Source of the DNA: Planctomycetaceae bacterium
GTDB taxonomy: Bacteria; Planctomycetota; Phycisphaerae; UBA1845; UTPLA1
DNA length: 64,000 bases
NCBI GenBank assembly: GCA_011525745.1
Contig: WYBU01000122.1
Span: forward strand, 1-64,000
Direction of reading: 5' to 3'
Shown: positions 26,667-34,739 of the stretch, in pieces
How the letters are laid out: the number at the start of each line of letters is the position of its first letter
How positions within the stretch are numbered: the first letter of the stretch is position 1
Made by a program: the position numbers and the translations under genes
Notes under the pieces: generated by a model
What the model was told of the DNA's origin: nothing
What the model saw: only the letters and a program-made list of their open reading frames with translations
Database searches by the model: none

Positions 26667-27869
26667 ATGCGAAACGCCCTGCTGATCGACGCCGTTCGGA
26701 CCCCCATCGGACGTTATCGCGGCGCGCTGTCCAGCGTGCGGCCGGACGATCTGGCCGCGCTGGTCATTCGCGCGCTGGTCGACCGCACGCACATCGATTC
26801 GGCGGTGATCGACGACGTGTACTGGGGCGCGGCCAACCAGGCGGGCGAGGACAATCGCAATGCGGCGCGCATGGCGGCGCTGCTGGCCGGCTTGCCCGAA
26901 ACGGTGCCCGGCTGCACGGTCAATCGTCTCTGTGCCAGCGGTCTGGAAGCAGTGTGCATGGCGGCCCGATTGATCGAAGCCGGACACGGAGACGTATTCA
27001 TCGCCGGCGGCGCCGAAAGCATGAGCCGGGCGCCGTGGATTTTCCCGAAGCCGGAGGAGGCCCTGGGGCGAGGCAATCAGACGATGTACGACTCGACGCT
27101 GGGCTGGCGGATGACCAATCCGCGGATGGCAAAGCTTCACCATCCGTACTCGATGGGCGAGACGGCCGAGAACGTGGCGGAAAAGTATAAAATAAGTCGT
27201 GAAGAGCAGGATCGCTTCGCGTTCAACAGCCAGCAGAAATGCGCGGCCGCCATGGCGTGCGGGCGGTTTGCGGCCGAAATCGTGGCGGTGCCGATTGCCG
27301 GATCAAAAAAGGGGGAAACGTGGCGGGTCGATCGCGACGAACACCCCCGGCCGGACACGACGATCGAGGGACTGGCGGCGCTGAAGCCGGCGTTTCGGGA
27401 CGGCGGCACGGTGACGGCGGGAAACAGCTCGGGATTGAACGACGGGGCGGCGGCCGTGCTGGTGGTCGAGGCCGAAACGGCGGCGCGGCTGGGGCTGAAG
27501 GGGCGGGCGATCGCGCGGGCGTCGGCTTCGGCGGGCGTCGATCCGGCGTGCATGGGGCTGGGACCGATACCGGCGACGAAAAAGGCGCTGGCACGGCAGG
27601 GATGGAGCCTGCGCGACCTGGACCTGATCGAGCTGAACGAGGCGTTCGCGGCCCAGTCGCTGGCCTGCATCCGCGAGTTGGGGCTGCCGACCGAGCGCGT
27701 CAACGTCAACGGCGGAGCGATAGCGCTGGGTCATCCGCTGGGCTGCTCGGGCGCTCGGCTGGTGACCACGGTGTTGCACGAAATGCCGAGGCGTGGAGCG
27801 CGCAGGGCGTTGGCGACGCTATGTGTCGGCGTCGGACAGGGATTGTCGCTGCTGATTGAGGCGTTGTAG
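26667..27869 (+). CDS. acetyl-CoA acyltransferase (thiolase)
   Basis: A 400-residue thiolase-fold enzyme of the cytoplasm that condenses or cleaves acyl-CoA. The nucleophile is C89 in [17 protein letters not shown], the histidine motif [10 protein letters not shown] (355 onward, H356) and the acid/base cysteine C386 in CVGVGQG complete the active site. It resembles PcaF/acetoacetyl-CoA thiolases; the exact substrate chain is not readable. It has no beta-oxidation partner beside it; an enoyl-CoA hydratase-like gene lies 26 kb away at 53486. An extended -10 sits directly before the start codon. Confidence 0.9.
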   Translation: MRNALLIDAVRTPIGRYRGALSSVRPDDLAALVIRALVDRTHIDSAVIDDVYWGAANQAGEDNRNAARMAALLAGLPETVPGCTVNRLCASGLEAVCMAARLIEAGHGDVFIAGGAESMSRAPWIFPKPEEALGRGNQTMYDSTLGWRMTNPRMAKLHHPYSMGETAENVAEKYKISREEQDRFAFNSQQKCAAAMACGRFAAEIVAVPIAGSKKGETWRVDRDEHPRPDTTIEGLAALKPAFRDGGTVTAGNSSGLNDGAAAVLVVEAETAARLGLKGRAIARASASAGVDPACMGLGPIPATKKALARQGWSLRDLDLIELNEAFAAQSLACIRELGLPTERVNVNGGAIALGHPLGCSGARLVTTVLHEMPRRGARRALATLCVGVGQGLSLLIEAL

Positions 27870-27973
27870 TCGGCGGGCTTGCGCGGCGAGTGCTCGTGCG
27901 CGCTTCGATTCACGACTTGGTTCATCCGCCGCGCGGGACAGGCGCTGATTTCTCGCTCTCGCCCTCGTCGGCT

Positions 27974-29566
27974 TCAGGGTCGCGCCGGGGACGCAGCGCG
28001 ACGAATGCGCTCGAGCGTAGTCGACGTACCGCGGCCGGGCAGCAGCGGGGCCAGCACGACGCGACCGCCGCGGGCGGTCACGGCATCCGCGCCGGCGATG
28101 GGTTTTCCCTCCCAGTCGGCGCCCTTCACCAGCACGTCGGGCTTTAACGTATCGATCAGCGCCGCCGGCGTGTCGTCGTCGAAGATAATCACGTAATCGA
28201 CGCTGGCCAGCGCGGCCAGCACGGCGGCACGGTCTTCCTGAGAGTGAATCGGACGGTCAGGCCCCTTGTTCTGACGCCGCACCGAATCGTCGGAATTCAG
28301 CCCCACCACTACGACGTCGCCTTGCGCCCGGCAACAGGCCAGATACTCGACGTGGCCACGGTGCAGCAGGTCAAAGCAGCCGTTGGTGAATACGATCGTT
28401 TCGCCGCGCGCGCGGCGGCGGGCCAGCTCGGCGGTCAGCTCGTGCAGCGACCGCAACTTTCCGGCGCGGGCCGAATGCTCCAGCAGGATTTCGGCGATCA
28501 TCTCGTCGCGCGTCACGGGCACGCAGCCGAATTTTTCGACTTCCAGACCGCCGGCGATGTTGGCCAGCGCGGCGGCCTCGCGCAGATCGCCCCCGGCGGC
28601 CAGTCCGATGCCCAGCGTCGCCAGCACAGCGTCGCCGGCGCCGGTCACGTCGTACACGTCGCGCTTCCGCGTGGGCAGATGCTCGAACTGATCGCCCGGT
28701 CCGATGAGAGCGCATCCCTCTGCGTCGAGCGTGACGCACACGTGCTGCGTGCGACAGGCTGCCAGAATGGCGGCGCGGCCGGCATGGACGGCGTCGATGT
28801 CGGGCAGGCTCAGGCCGGCGATCTGCTCGGTTTCGGCGCGATTGGGCGTGCAGATCCACGCGCCGGTGTAGTGCGCGGCGTCGCGGGCCTTCATCGGATC
28901 GATCAGCACGCGCAAACCGCCGGCGGCGGCGGCGTCGATGACGCGGCGACACAGCGAGCGCGTCACGACGCCCTTTCCGTAGTCCTGAATGCAGACGATG
29001 CCGCAGCGCCCCAAGCTCGACTCGATGGCCTGAAGCAATCGGCTCTCGGCGTCGCCGTCCAGCGGCGTGGCATCCTCTTCGTCCATTCGAAGGAGCTGCT
29101 GGCGATGGCGATGCTGGGCGAGGCCGACAAGACGGGTCTTGACCGTCGTCGGCCGCTCGGCGGCTGTCAACAGGCCGGTTACATCGATGCGTCCTGACTT
29201 GGCGGCGTGACCTTTCGACGCGGACTCGCCGGCCGCGGAGGACACGGCGTCGAATCCCGACAGGCGCGCTCGCAATGTCCGGCCCGGTGCATCGTCGCCG
29301 ACAATGCCGAAGCACAGCGCGTCGGCGCCCAGTGCGGCGATGTCGGCCGCGACCGACGCCGCCCCACCAAGCCCGGACTCGCGACGGACGATCCGCAAGA
29401 CCGGAACCGGCGCTTCGGGGCTGATGCGCTCGGCGTCGCCGTAGAGGTACTGGTCGAGCATGAAATCGCCGACGACCGCGACGCGGGCCTTGTCGGCGGC
29501 GTCCAGCAGTTCGAGCAAGCGCGTGTGAGAGACGGGCGAATCGTGGTCCATAAGCGAATGCGCCAC
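27974..29566 (-). CDS. hldE: bifunctional D-glycero-beta-D-manno-heptose-7-phosphate kinase/1-phosphate adenylyltransferase
   Basis: A 530-residue cytoplasmic enzyme of ADP-heptose synthesis for the lipopolysaccharide core. The N-terminal ribokinase-type domain has VVGDFMLDQYLYGDAERISPEAP and the catalytic base motif TGAGDA (308-313). The C-terminal cytidylyltransferase-fold domain has FTNGCFDLLHRGHVEYL, with the HxGH-type site HRGH at 402-405, and ends LVKGADW...GRGTSTTLERIR. E. coli HldE has 477 residues; here the kinase domain carries an insertion near 110-135 (SSAAGESASKGHAAKSGR) and an N-terminal extension. The GTG at 29566 has AGGA close upstream; the ATG at 29551 is the alternative. 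It implies an outer membrane with heptose-containing glycans. Confidence 0.92.
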   Translation of the reverse strand: MAHSLMDHDSPVSHTRLLELLDAADKARVAVVGDFMLDQYLYGDAERISPEAPVPVLRIVRRESGLGGAASVAADIAALGADALCFGIVGDDAPGRTLRARLSGFDAVSSAAGESASKGHAAKSGRIDVTGLLTAAERPTTVKTRLVGLAQHRHRQQLLRMDEEDATPLDGDAESRLLQAIESSLGRCGIVCIQDYGKGVVTRSLCRRVIDAAAAGGLRVLIDPMKARDAAHYTGAWICTPNRAETEQIAGLSLPDIDAVHAGRAAILAACRTQHVCVTLDAEGCALIGPGDQFEHLPTRKRDVYDVTGAGDAVLATLGIGLAAGGDLREAAALANIAGGLEVEKFGCVPVTRDEMIAEILLEHSARAGKLRSLHELTAELARRRARGETIVFTNGCFDLLHRGHVEYLACCRAQGDVVVVGLNSDDSVRRQNKGPDRPIHSQEDRAAVLAALASVDYVIIFDDDTPAALIDTLKPDVLVKGADWEGKPIAGADAVTARGGRVVLAPLLPGRGTSTTLERIRRAASPARP

Positions 29567-29758
29567 GCCATCCTAATCGCGGAACCGAGGTGCATCAATG
29601 CGGCCCGCCGGCCGCCCGACCGCGTTTTCAATACTGCCGCGCGGGTCGCGACGCCGGCCGGCCGGTTTCGGCTTCTTGGAGGCTTGCGGAACGGACGATA
29701 TCCGGCAGAATAACGTCGATTCTTCGGGTTCCGCGCCTGGTTAAAGGATCATGACATT

Positions 29759-31288
29759 ATGGAGCGGTCTTCGCTCGCGTCGGTCTCGGCAATTCTCCGC
29801 ACCTTTGCGTCTGTCCCGCTGTTCTGTTGTTGCGTCATCGCGCTGCCGGTCGGCTGCGTGCAGGAGCGTGGCGCAGGCCATTCCGCCGACACCGGGCAGC
29901 GCTCGGACCGGCCGGCGCCGTTCCGTCCCTCTGAGCAATACCCCGGCTGGGCGTTTGACGCGCCTGAGTACGTCCGGCCGATCTCGGAGCCGATGCCGGT
30001 GATGCGCGAGCGGCGGCAGGACCCGCTGCACTATTTCGTGAACCGGAGGTTGGTGCACATTCGCAGGCCGCAGCGACCGGACACGATGGAGCGCGATCAG
30101 ATCGAGCTGTTCGTACGCGCGGACGGCGAAACGGAGTACACCCGAATCGGCTTCTTCGGACTTGGGCAGAGTTTCTTCCCCTACGAAGCGCCGCGCGACG
30201 GCGACTTCGCGATTCGCTTCTTAGGCCCCCAGCAGCCGGCGGCGGAAGATCTCGTCATCGCGCCCGATCGCGTTTATCACGTCGATACGACGTTGCCAGA
30301 AGTGGAGCTGTCGATTGAACCGGCGCTGGGACTCTCAATTGAGGCCGGTCAAGTCTTGACTCTAAGCTGGCGGGCGACAGATCGGCACCTTATCGAGAAG
30401 CCGGTGCAGATCGCGGTTCAAGGCGAGGCCGATGACTGGCGAATGCTGGGGACCGACCTGCCCGCGGACGGGTCTCGCAGCTACACGGTGCCGGCGCTGG
30501 CGGCCGATCGTGCATTGCAGTTTCGGATCGAGGCGATGGACCGGGCCGGCAACGTCGGCGTGGCGTTCTCGGATGTTCTCGACGTGGTCCCTGGGGAAGG
30601 AGAGACAGCGCCCAACGCGCGCATCGCGATGGCCGATCCTTCGGCCGGCTTCGCCGACGAAAACGTCACGTCCGACGTCATGCCCGCATCGTTGGAGCAG
30701 CCGGTCACGGACCCGTTCGACGCTGGCTGGACGGCCGCCGAGGCTCACGACAGGACTGACGACGTGAGCGCCGCGGAGGAGCCGTGTCCTGACGAAATCG
30801 AGTATGTCCGGACGGCATCAACCGACGCGCCGGCGGATGATTCTGCCGGGATGGTGACCCATGCCGCGGACATTTCGGATTACGAATGGCCTGATCGCAT
30901 GATTCCCGCGACGAGCGACGAAATGGAATCACCCGCAATCGAAGATGCTCCGCTGGCGTTCGCCGCCACTCATCATCTAACGCCCTGGTCGTCGTACCTG
31001 GCGCCGGTGCTGCCCGCGCTGGAAGTGCCGGGCGATTCGTCGCAACATCAAGCAACGCTCGCCGGCCGCGCGCGTCCCTGGCAGAAGCTCGGCGCCAACG
31101 CATCGGAAACACGGTCGGTGTGGTCGCTGCCGCGGCCTGAATTCCTGCGTGAACTGGCGAAAATGCTGGAAGAACACTGGCGGGCAATGGAGCTTCACGT
31201 CAAGCCGGTCGACATGAAGAGTGACGATCCCGTTGTGCGGACCGCAACAACGGAACGTGAGGCAACAGTCGAAGCCGATGAGCCGTGA
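29759..31288 (+). CDS. putative lipoprotein with Ig-like domains
   Basis: A 509-residue protein with a lipoprotein-like leader (VPLFCCCVIALPVGC, cysteine near 33). The middle (about 95-280) holds beta-sandwich sequence of the type found in Ig-like/fibronectin surface domains (EVELSIEPALGLSIEAGQVLTLSWRATDR, YTVPALAADRALQFRIEAMDRAGNVGV). It is followed by a long acidic, low-complexity stretch with no recognised domain, and a basic C-terminal part. GGATC precedes the ATG at 29759. Probably outer-membrane or periplasmic; function unknown. Confidence 0.55.
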   Translation: MERSSLASVSAILRTFASVPLFCCCVIALPVGCVQERGAGHSADTGQRSDRPAPFRPSEQYPGWAFDAPEYVRPISEPMPVMRERRQDPLHYFVNRRLVHIRRPQRPDTMERDQIELFVRADGETEYTRIGFFGLGQSFFPYEAPRDGDFAIRFLGPQQPAAEDLVIAPDRVYHVDTTLPEVELSIEPALGLSIEAGQVLTLSWRATDRHLIEKPVQIAVQGEADDWRMLGTDLPADGSRSYTVPALAADRALQFRIEAMDRAGNVGVAFSDVLDVVPGEGETAPNARIAMADPSAGFADENVTSDVMPASLEQPVTDPFDAGWTAAEAHDRTDDVSAAEEPCPDEIEYVRTASTDAPADDSAGMVTHAADISDYEWPDRMIPATSDEMESPAIEDAPLAFAATHHLTPWSSYLAPVLPALEVPGDSSQHQATLAGRARPWQKLGANASETRSVWSLPRPEFLRELAKMLEEHWRAMELHVKPVDMKSDDPVVRTATTEREATVEADEP

Positions 31289-31393
31289 TGGTATGCGGGG
31301 CCAAGCGCGCGTGCAGAATTGACTTGCACGCCTGGCCGCGTTCGCGTGTTGCAAGGTTCAACAATCGCTGCAAGCCGGTCCCTCGCGAACGAC

Positions 31394-31507
31394 ACAGCCG
31401 GGGGCGGCTGTGCCCCATCGGTGCGTCACACGGCCACGCCCTCACCGGATGCGTTTCTCGGAATCGCCAAGCCCCCTTCGCGCGAGGGCCTGATCGTGCA
31501 GCCTCGG
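31394..31507. repeat. palindromic repeat family R2, copy C, with a hairpin like the 27-bp array
   Basis: ACACAGCC-GGGGGC-GGCTGTG (31394-31413) repeats the core of the array at 1-250 with the central bases inverted. It is followed by R2 arms CACGGCCACGCCCTCACCGG (31429-31448) and CGCGCGAGGGCCTGATCGTG (31480-31499, with CAGCC beyond). GCCCTC-to-GAGGGC spans 52 bp. It fills most of the gap between two convergent lipoprotein genes. Confidence 0.65.
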
Positions 31508-31543
31508 CGAAATGCCATAGCTTGATTCTGGACGGTTCCGTAA

Positions 31544-32416
31544 TCAGCGATCCGATTCGCCCAGCAGCACCGGCATCGCCAGCAGCAGTTGCCGCCGCGC
31601 ATCGGCGAGATCGGACGGAAGGTAGTTGGGCGTCGGCGGGGCGGGGGACTGCGTCCACTTGTCGCGTCCCACCTGGCGCGGGCGGTACTCGCGTTTCAGC
31701 GTCTGCATGATCTCGAAGTGGCTGGCGGCGTTCTGAGCCAGCCACTCATCCAGCGCGACCAGCCGGATCGGCGTCTCGACGACGTCTTCGCTGATCGCCT
31801 CGATGGTGTCCTCGACGACCCGCACAAAATCGTCGCGCGATTCATACTCGAACGAACGAATGGTAAACGGCCGGTGCCGCGCGCAGGAAAGCATGTATCC
31901 CTGCGCGACGACGGCGCGCATGAAGCGCGGCAGCGGCGCGTCGGCGCTGGGCACGTCGGGCGACCCCGACTGGGCAATCGAGCCGAAGGCCTGCAAGCGG
32001 ATGCCCGCGCGGTCGGCCAGCCGGATCAGCGGCGGCAGATCGGGGTCATTCGTCGGCGGCGTGAACACGGCCGACGGAATCAGGCGCGGGCCGACGTGAG
32101 CCTCGACGTAGCGCAGCGTGCCAGGCCCGTCGCCGGTGTCGCGCCGCGCCAGGCCATCGCGCACGAAGACGTAAATGTCGCCTTCAGCGGCCGCTGCGCG
32201 GCGGATTTCATCGGCCAGATCCTCGGGCCGGATGCGGGCGTGCCAATGCAAAATCGGCTGCGTCAGGCGCAGGCGGCGCTCGTAGGAAGCGCGGCGGGAC
32301 GCCGGTTCATCGGGCCAGGGGAGATTCACTTCGACTCGATAGGTCGAATAGGGCGCGCAGCCGGCGGCGATTGCCAGCAACCATGCGAGCGGCAAGGAGC
32401 AAGCGGCGCGGTTCAT
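31544..32416 (-). CDS. putative lipoprotein, unknown function
   Basis: A 290-residue protein with a clear lipobox: LAWLLAIAAGC puts the lipidated cysteine at 20. The mature part is mixed alpha/beta with RIRPEDLADEIRRAAAAEGDIYVFVRDGL and a long helical C-terminal half (FEYESRDDFVRVVEDTIEAISEDVV). No family is recognised. It is convergent with the lipoprotein at 29759 and followed upstream by repeat DNA (32528-32672). Confidence 0.6.
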   Translation of the reverse strand: MNRAACSLPLAWLLAIAAGCAPYSTYRVEVNLPWPDEPASRRASYERRLRLTQPILHWHARIRPEDLADEIRRAAAAEGDIYVFVRDGLARRDTGDGPGTLRYVEAHVGPRLIPSAVFTPPTNDPDLPPLIRLADRAGIRLQAFGSIAQSGSPDVPSADAPLPRFMRAVVAQGYMLSCARHRPFTIRSFEYESRDDFVRVVEDTIEAISEDVVETPIRLVALDEWLAQNAASHFEIMQTLKREYRPRQVGRDKWTQSPAPPTPNYLPSDLADARRQLLLAMPVLLGESDR

Positions 32417-32527
32417 TTGCGAACTATTACGGTATGCGGTTGCACGGCGTCAATGCCGCAAAAAAGGCGCAACGCCGGGTCATGGTCCGATCGCGCGTTT
32501 GGGACGGCTGAACCGAAGCCTGGCGAT

Positions 32528-32672
32528 TCGAGATTTGAGACATGAAACATGAGATTTCAGATGTGAGATGCAGAATTCGGATTGGATCGCCGGGGAATCG
32601 ATAACGCCGTCTCAGCTCTCAGATCTCAAATCTCATATCCCACATCTCGAACCGCAAATCTGACATCTGAAC
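32528..32672. repeat. inverted GAGATTTGAGAT-type repeats
   Basis: The left part (32528-32576) has several GAGATTTGAGA, GAGATTTCAGAT and TGTGAGATG words. The right part (32612-32672) has their complements (CTCAGATCTCAAATCTCAT, CACATCTCG, AAATCTGACATCTGA). The two parts form a long imperfect palindrome around 32594. A related perfect palindrome lies at 62114-62145. The right part is also the last coding stretch of the gene ending at 32619. Confidence 0.75.
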
Positions 32673-34673
32673 GCTCAAGTCGCCCCGTGCCATCGACTCG
32701 ACGCGCGCCGGCGGCGCGGCCGAGCCGCGATTATCCGGCTCGGCCTGATCCGGCGCCGGCTGCTGCTTTTGCATCATGCTCTGTAATCGTTCCAACTCGC
32801 TGCGCGCCTGGGCGTGCTCGGACGAGTTCGGCGGAGCGAGGCGAATCACCTGCTGGTAATCGGCGACGGCCTCGGTGTACTGACGTTTGCGCACGTAGGC
32901 ACGGGCGCGATTGAGGTACGCCCGATAGTGGCCGGGTATCTGTTCGATCTTCTTTGTGCAGGCGGCGATCAGCTCGTCGTCTCGACGCAGACTAATCAGG
33001 CCATCCACGTAGCGTTGAAACGCCGTCCGATTGTTGGGCTGGATTTCCGAAGCGCGGCGGTACAGATCGACCGCCTTGTCCCACTGGGGCGGGCGCTGCC
33101 GCGTGTAGTAGTTGCCGAGGTTGTAGAACGCCGGGAAACAGGCATCGTTTCGCGCAATGGCGCGGGTCCAGAACGTCTCGGTGTCGCGCCAGTGTCGCGA
33201 CTCGCCGTGGCTCGTCCAGACACATGCCGCCAGGACCAGCAACGCCACGACGGCGGCCACTGCACGGCGTGGTGACGCCGCAGGTCTCGCGTCGATCAAA
33301 CGATGTGCGGTCAACGCCACGGCCAGTCCGCCGCCGATGACGGCGAGGTACAGGAAGTGGTCCGCGACGTACGAGTATTGTTGATAGTTGAACGGTATCA
33401 GTCCCAGGGCCGGCGCCAGGATGACAAAGAAGTGCGCCATGCCCCACAACGTCAGCCCGCCGATGCGGCGCCAGTGCCGGCACGCAAGGCCGATCGCAAC
33501 CGGCCAGGCCAGCAGGCCGGCCCACCAGATCGGATGTTCGAGCGAGACGTCCCATTTCGGATAAACGATCGCCAGATGAACCGGAGCCAGGAACGTGCCG
33601 GCGTAAAACCATGCAGCGTTGGCGGCAATGAACGGCCGCTGCTCGGCGGTGGAAATGAGCTTCTCGGGATTCTTGGACGGCCCCTTGCTTCGCTCGACGC
33701 TCATCGTGATGAATGCGAACGCCATACCGACGGCCAGCATCAATCCAAGTCGCAGAATCAGGCCGTACCACCTTGCTCGGCGGATGCGATGGGCGGATTG
33801 CAGCGCCCAATCGATGAACAGCAGCGAAATCGGCAGCGTCAGCGTCTGCGTCTTGCTGAGCAGCGCGGCGACGAACGCCAGCAGGCAGGCCGCGTAGGCG
33901 CACCAGCTTCCCCAGCCGCGCGCGCGGCGATGCCAAAGATAGAGCAGAAAGGCGATCAGGTAGAACAGGCCGGACAGCGTATTCTTGCGCTCGGCGACCC
34001 AGAGCACGGACGCCACCTGCGCCGGATGCACGGCGAACAGACCCGCGGCGACGGCGGCCGCCCACATGGGCGCTCCGAATCGCCTCAGCAGCGCCAGCAC
34101 GAGCACGATGTTGACCAGGTGCAGAACCAGATTGGTTCGGTGATAGATGCCGGGGTCGAGACCCGGCGTCCACGGATCGCCGGTGGAGAGTCGCCGGACG
34201 GGCGCCGTGGCGGCTTGCGTCGCGGCGGCTTGCGTCGCGGCGACACCATCGAGTCCCAGCAACGCGCGCACCGCGCCGCTGAACCCCGTGTCGCCGGCGG
34301 CGGCCCATTCGGCGAGGTGGTACTCCAGCCAATAGGACGTAAACACGAGCGGATAGAACTGCTGATTCTTGTCGGACCGCGGGTTCCAGATGTGCTTCAG
34401 GCCGTCGGCGTCGCGCAACAGCACGTTCTTGGTGACGTAGTCGGGATCGTCCCAGGTGACGAAGTCGGAAGACAACGTCGGATGGAACGCGACGACGGCG
34501 GCGGCCCAGAGCAACAGCGCGCAAAGCAGGAATCCGCGCGTGAACAACGGCTCGGGCGGCACGATCGGCGGCCGCGGCTCATCAATTCGCTGCACGCGCG
34601 GCGCATAGGACAACGCCGCGACGTCATCGTGGGGACTGGTTCGTTTCGATTTGCGATTCCGGTGTCGTGCCAT
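32619..34673 (-). CDS. polytopic membrane protein with TPR tail, glycosyltransferase-C-like
   Basis: A 684-residue protein. The first 500 residues hold 9 to 11 membrane helices with luminal-type loops: FVTWDDPDYVTKN (an acidic D-D motif early in the first loop), FHLVNIVLVLALLRRFG-like segment and VHPAQVASVLWVAERKNTL. These match the bacterial relatives of TMTC/DUF1736 and GT-C glycosyltransferases. A TPR segment (about 530-640: ACFPAFYNLGNYYTRQRP, IPGHYRAYLNRARAYVRKRQ) follows. The last 20 residues (SVQMSDLRFEMWDMRFEI) are encoded by a dispersed repeat, so the natural end may have been replaced. Probably uses lipid-linked sugars at the cytoplasmic membrane; the substrate is unknown. Confidence 0.7.
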   Translation of the reverse strand: MARHRNRKSKRTSPHDDVAALSYAPRVQRIDEPRPPIVPPEPLFTRGFLLCALLLWAAAVVAFHPTLSSDFVTWDDPDYVTKNVLLRDADGLKHIWNPRSDKNQQFYPLVFTSYWLEYHLAEWAAAGDTGFSGAVRALLGLDGVAATQAAATQAATAPVRRLSTGDPWTPGLDPGIYHRTNLVLHLVNIVLVLALLRRFGAPMWAAAVAAGLFAVHPAQVASVLWVAERKNTLSGLFYLIAFLLYLWHRRARGWGSWCAYAACLLAFVAALLSKTQTLTLPISLLFIDWALQSAHRIRRARWYGLILRLGLMLAVGMAFAFITMSVERSKGPSKNPEKLISTAEQRPFIAANAAWFYAGTFLAPVHLAIVYPKWDVSLEHPIWWAGLLAWPVAIGLACRHWRRIGGLTLWGMAHFFVILAPALGLIPFNYQQYSYVADHFLYLAVIGGGLAVALTAHRLIDARPAASPRRAVAAVVALLVLAACVWTSHGESRHWRDTETFWTRAIARNDACFPAFYNLGNYYTRQRPPQWDKAVDLYRRASEIQPNNRTAFQRYVDGLISLRRDDELIAACTKKIEQIPGHYRAYLNRARAYVRKRQYTEAVADYQQVIRLAPPNSSEHAQARSELERLQSMMQKQQPAPDQAEPDNRGSAAPPARVESMARGDLSVQMSDLRFEMWDMRFEI

Positions 34674-34739
34674 TTTCCAAGCGATTTTCGTGCGGCGACC
34701 GACCGTTTGGCGACCGTGCGAGCCGGGGTGTCCGTCCGC

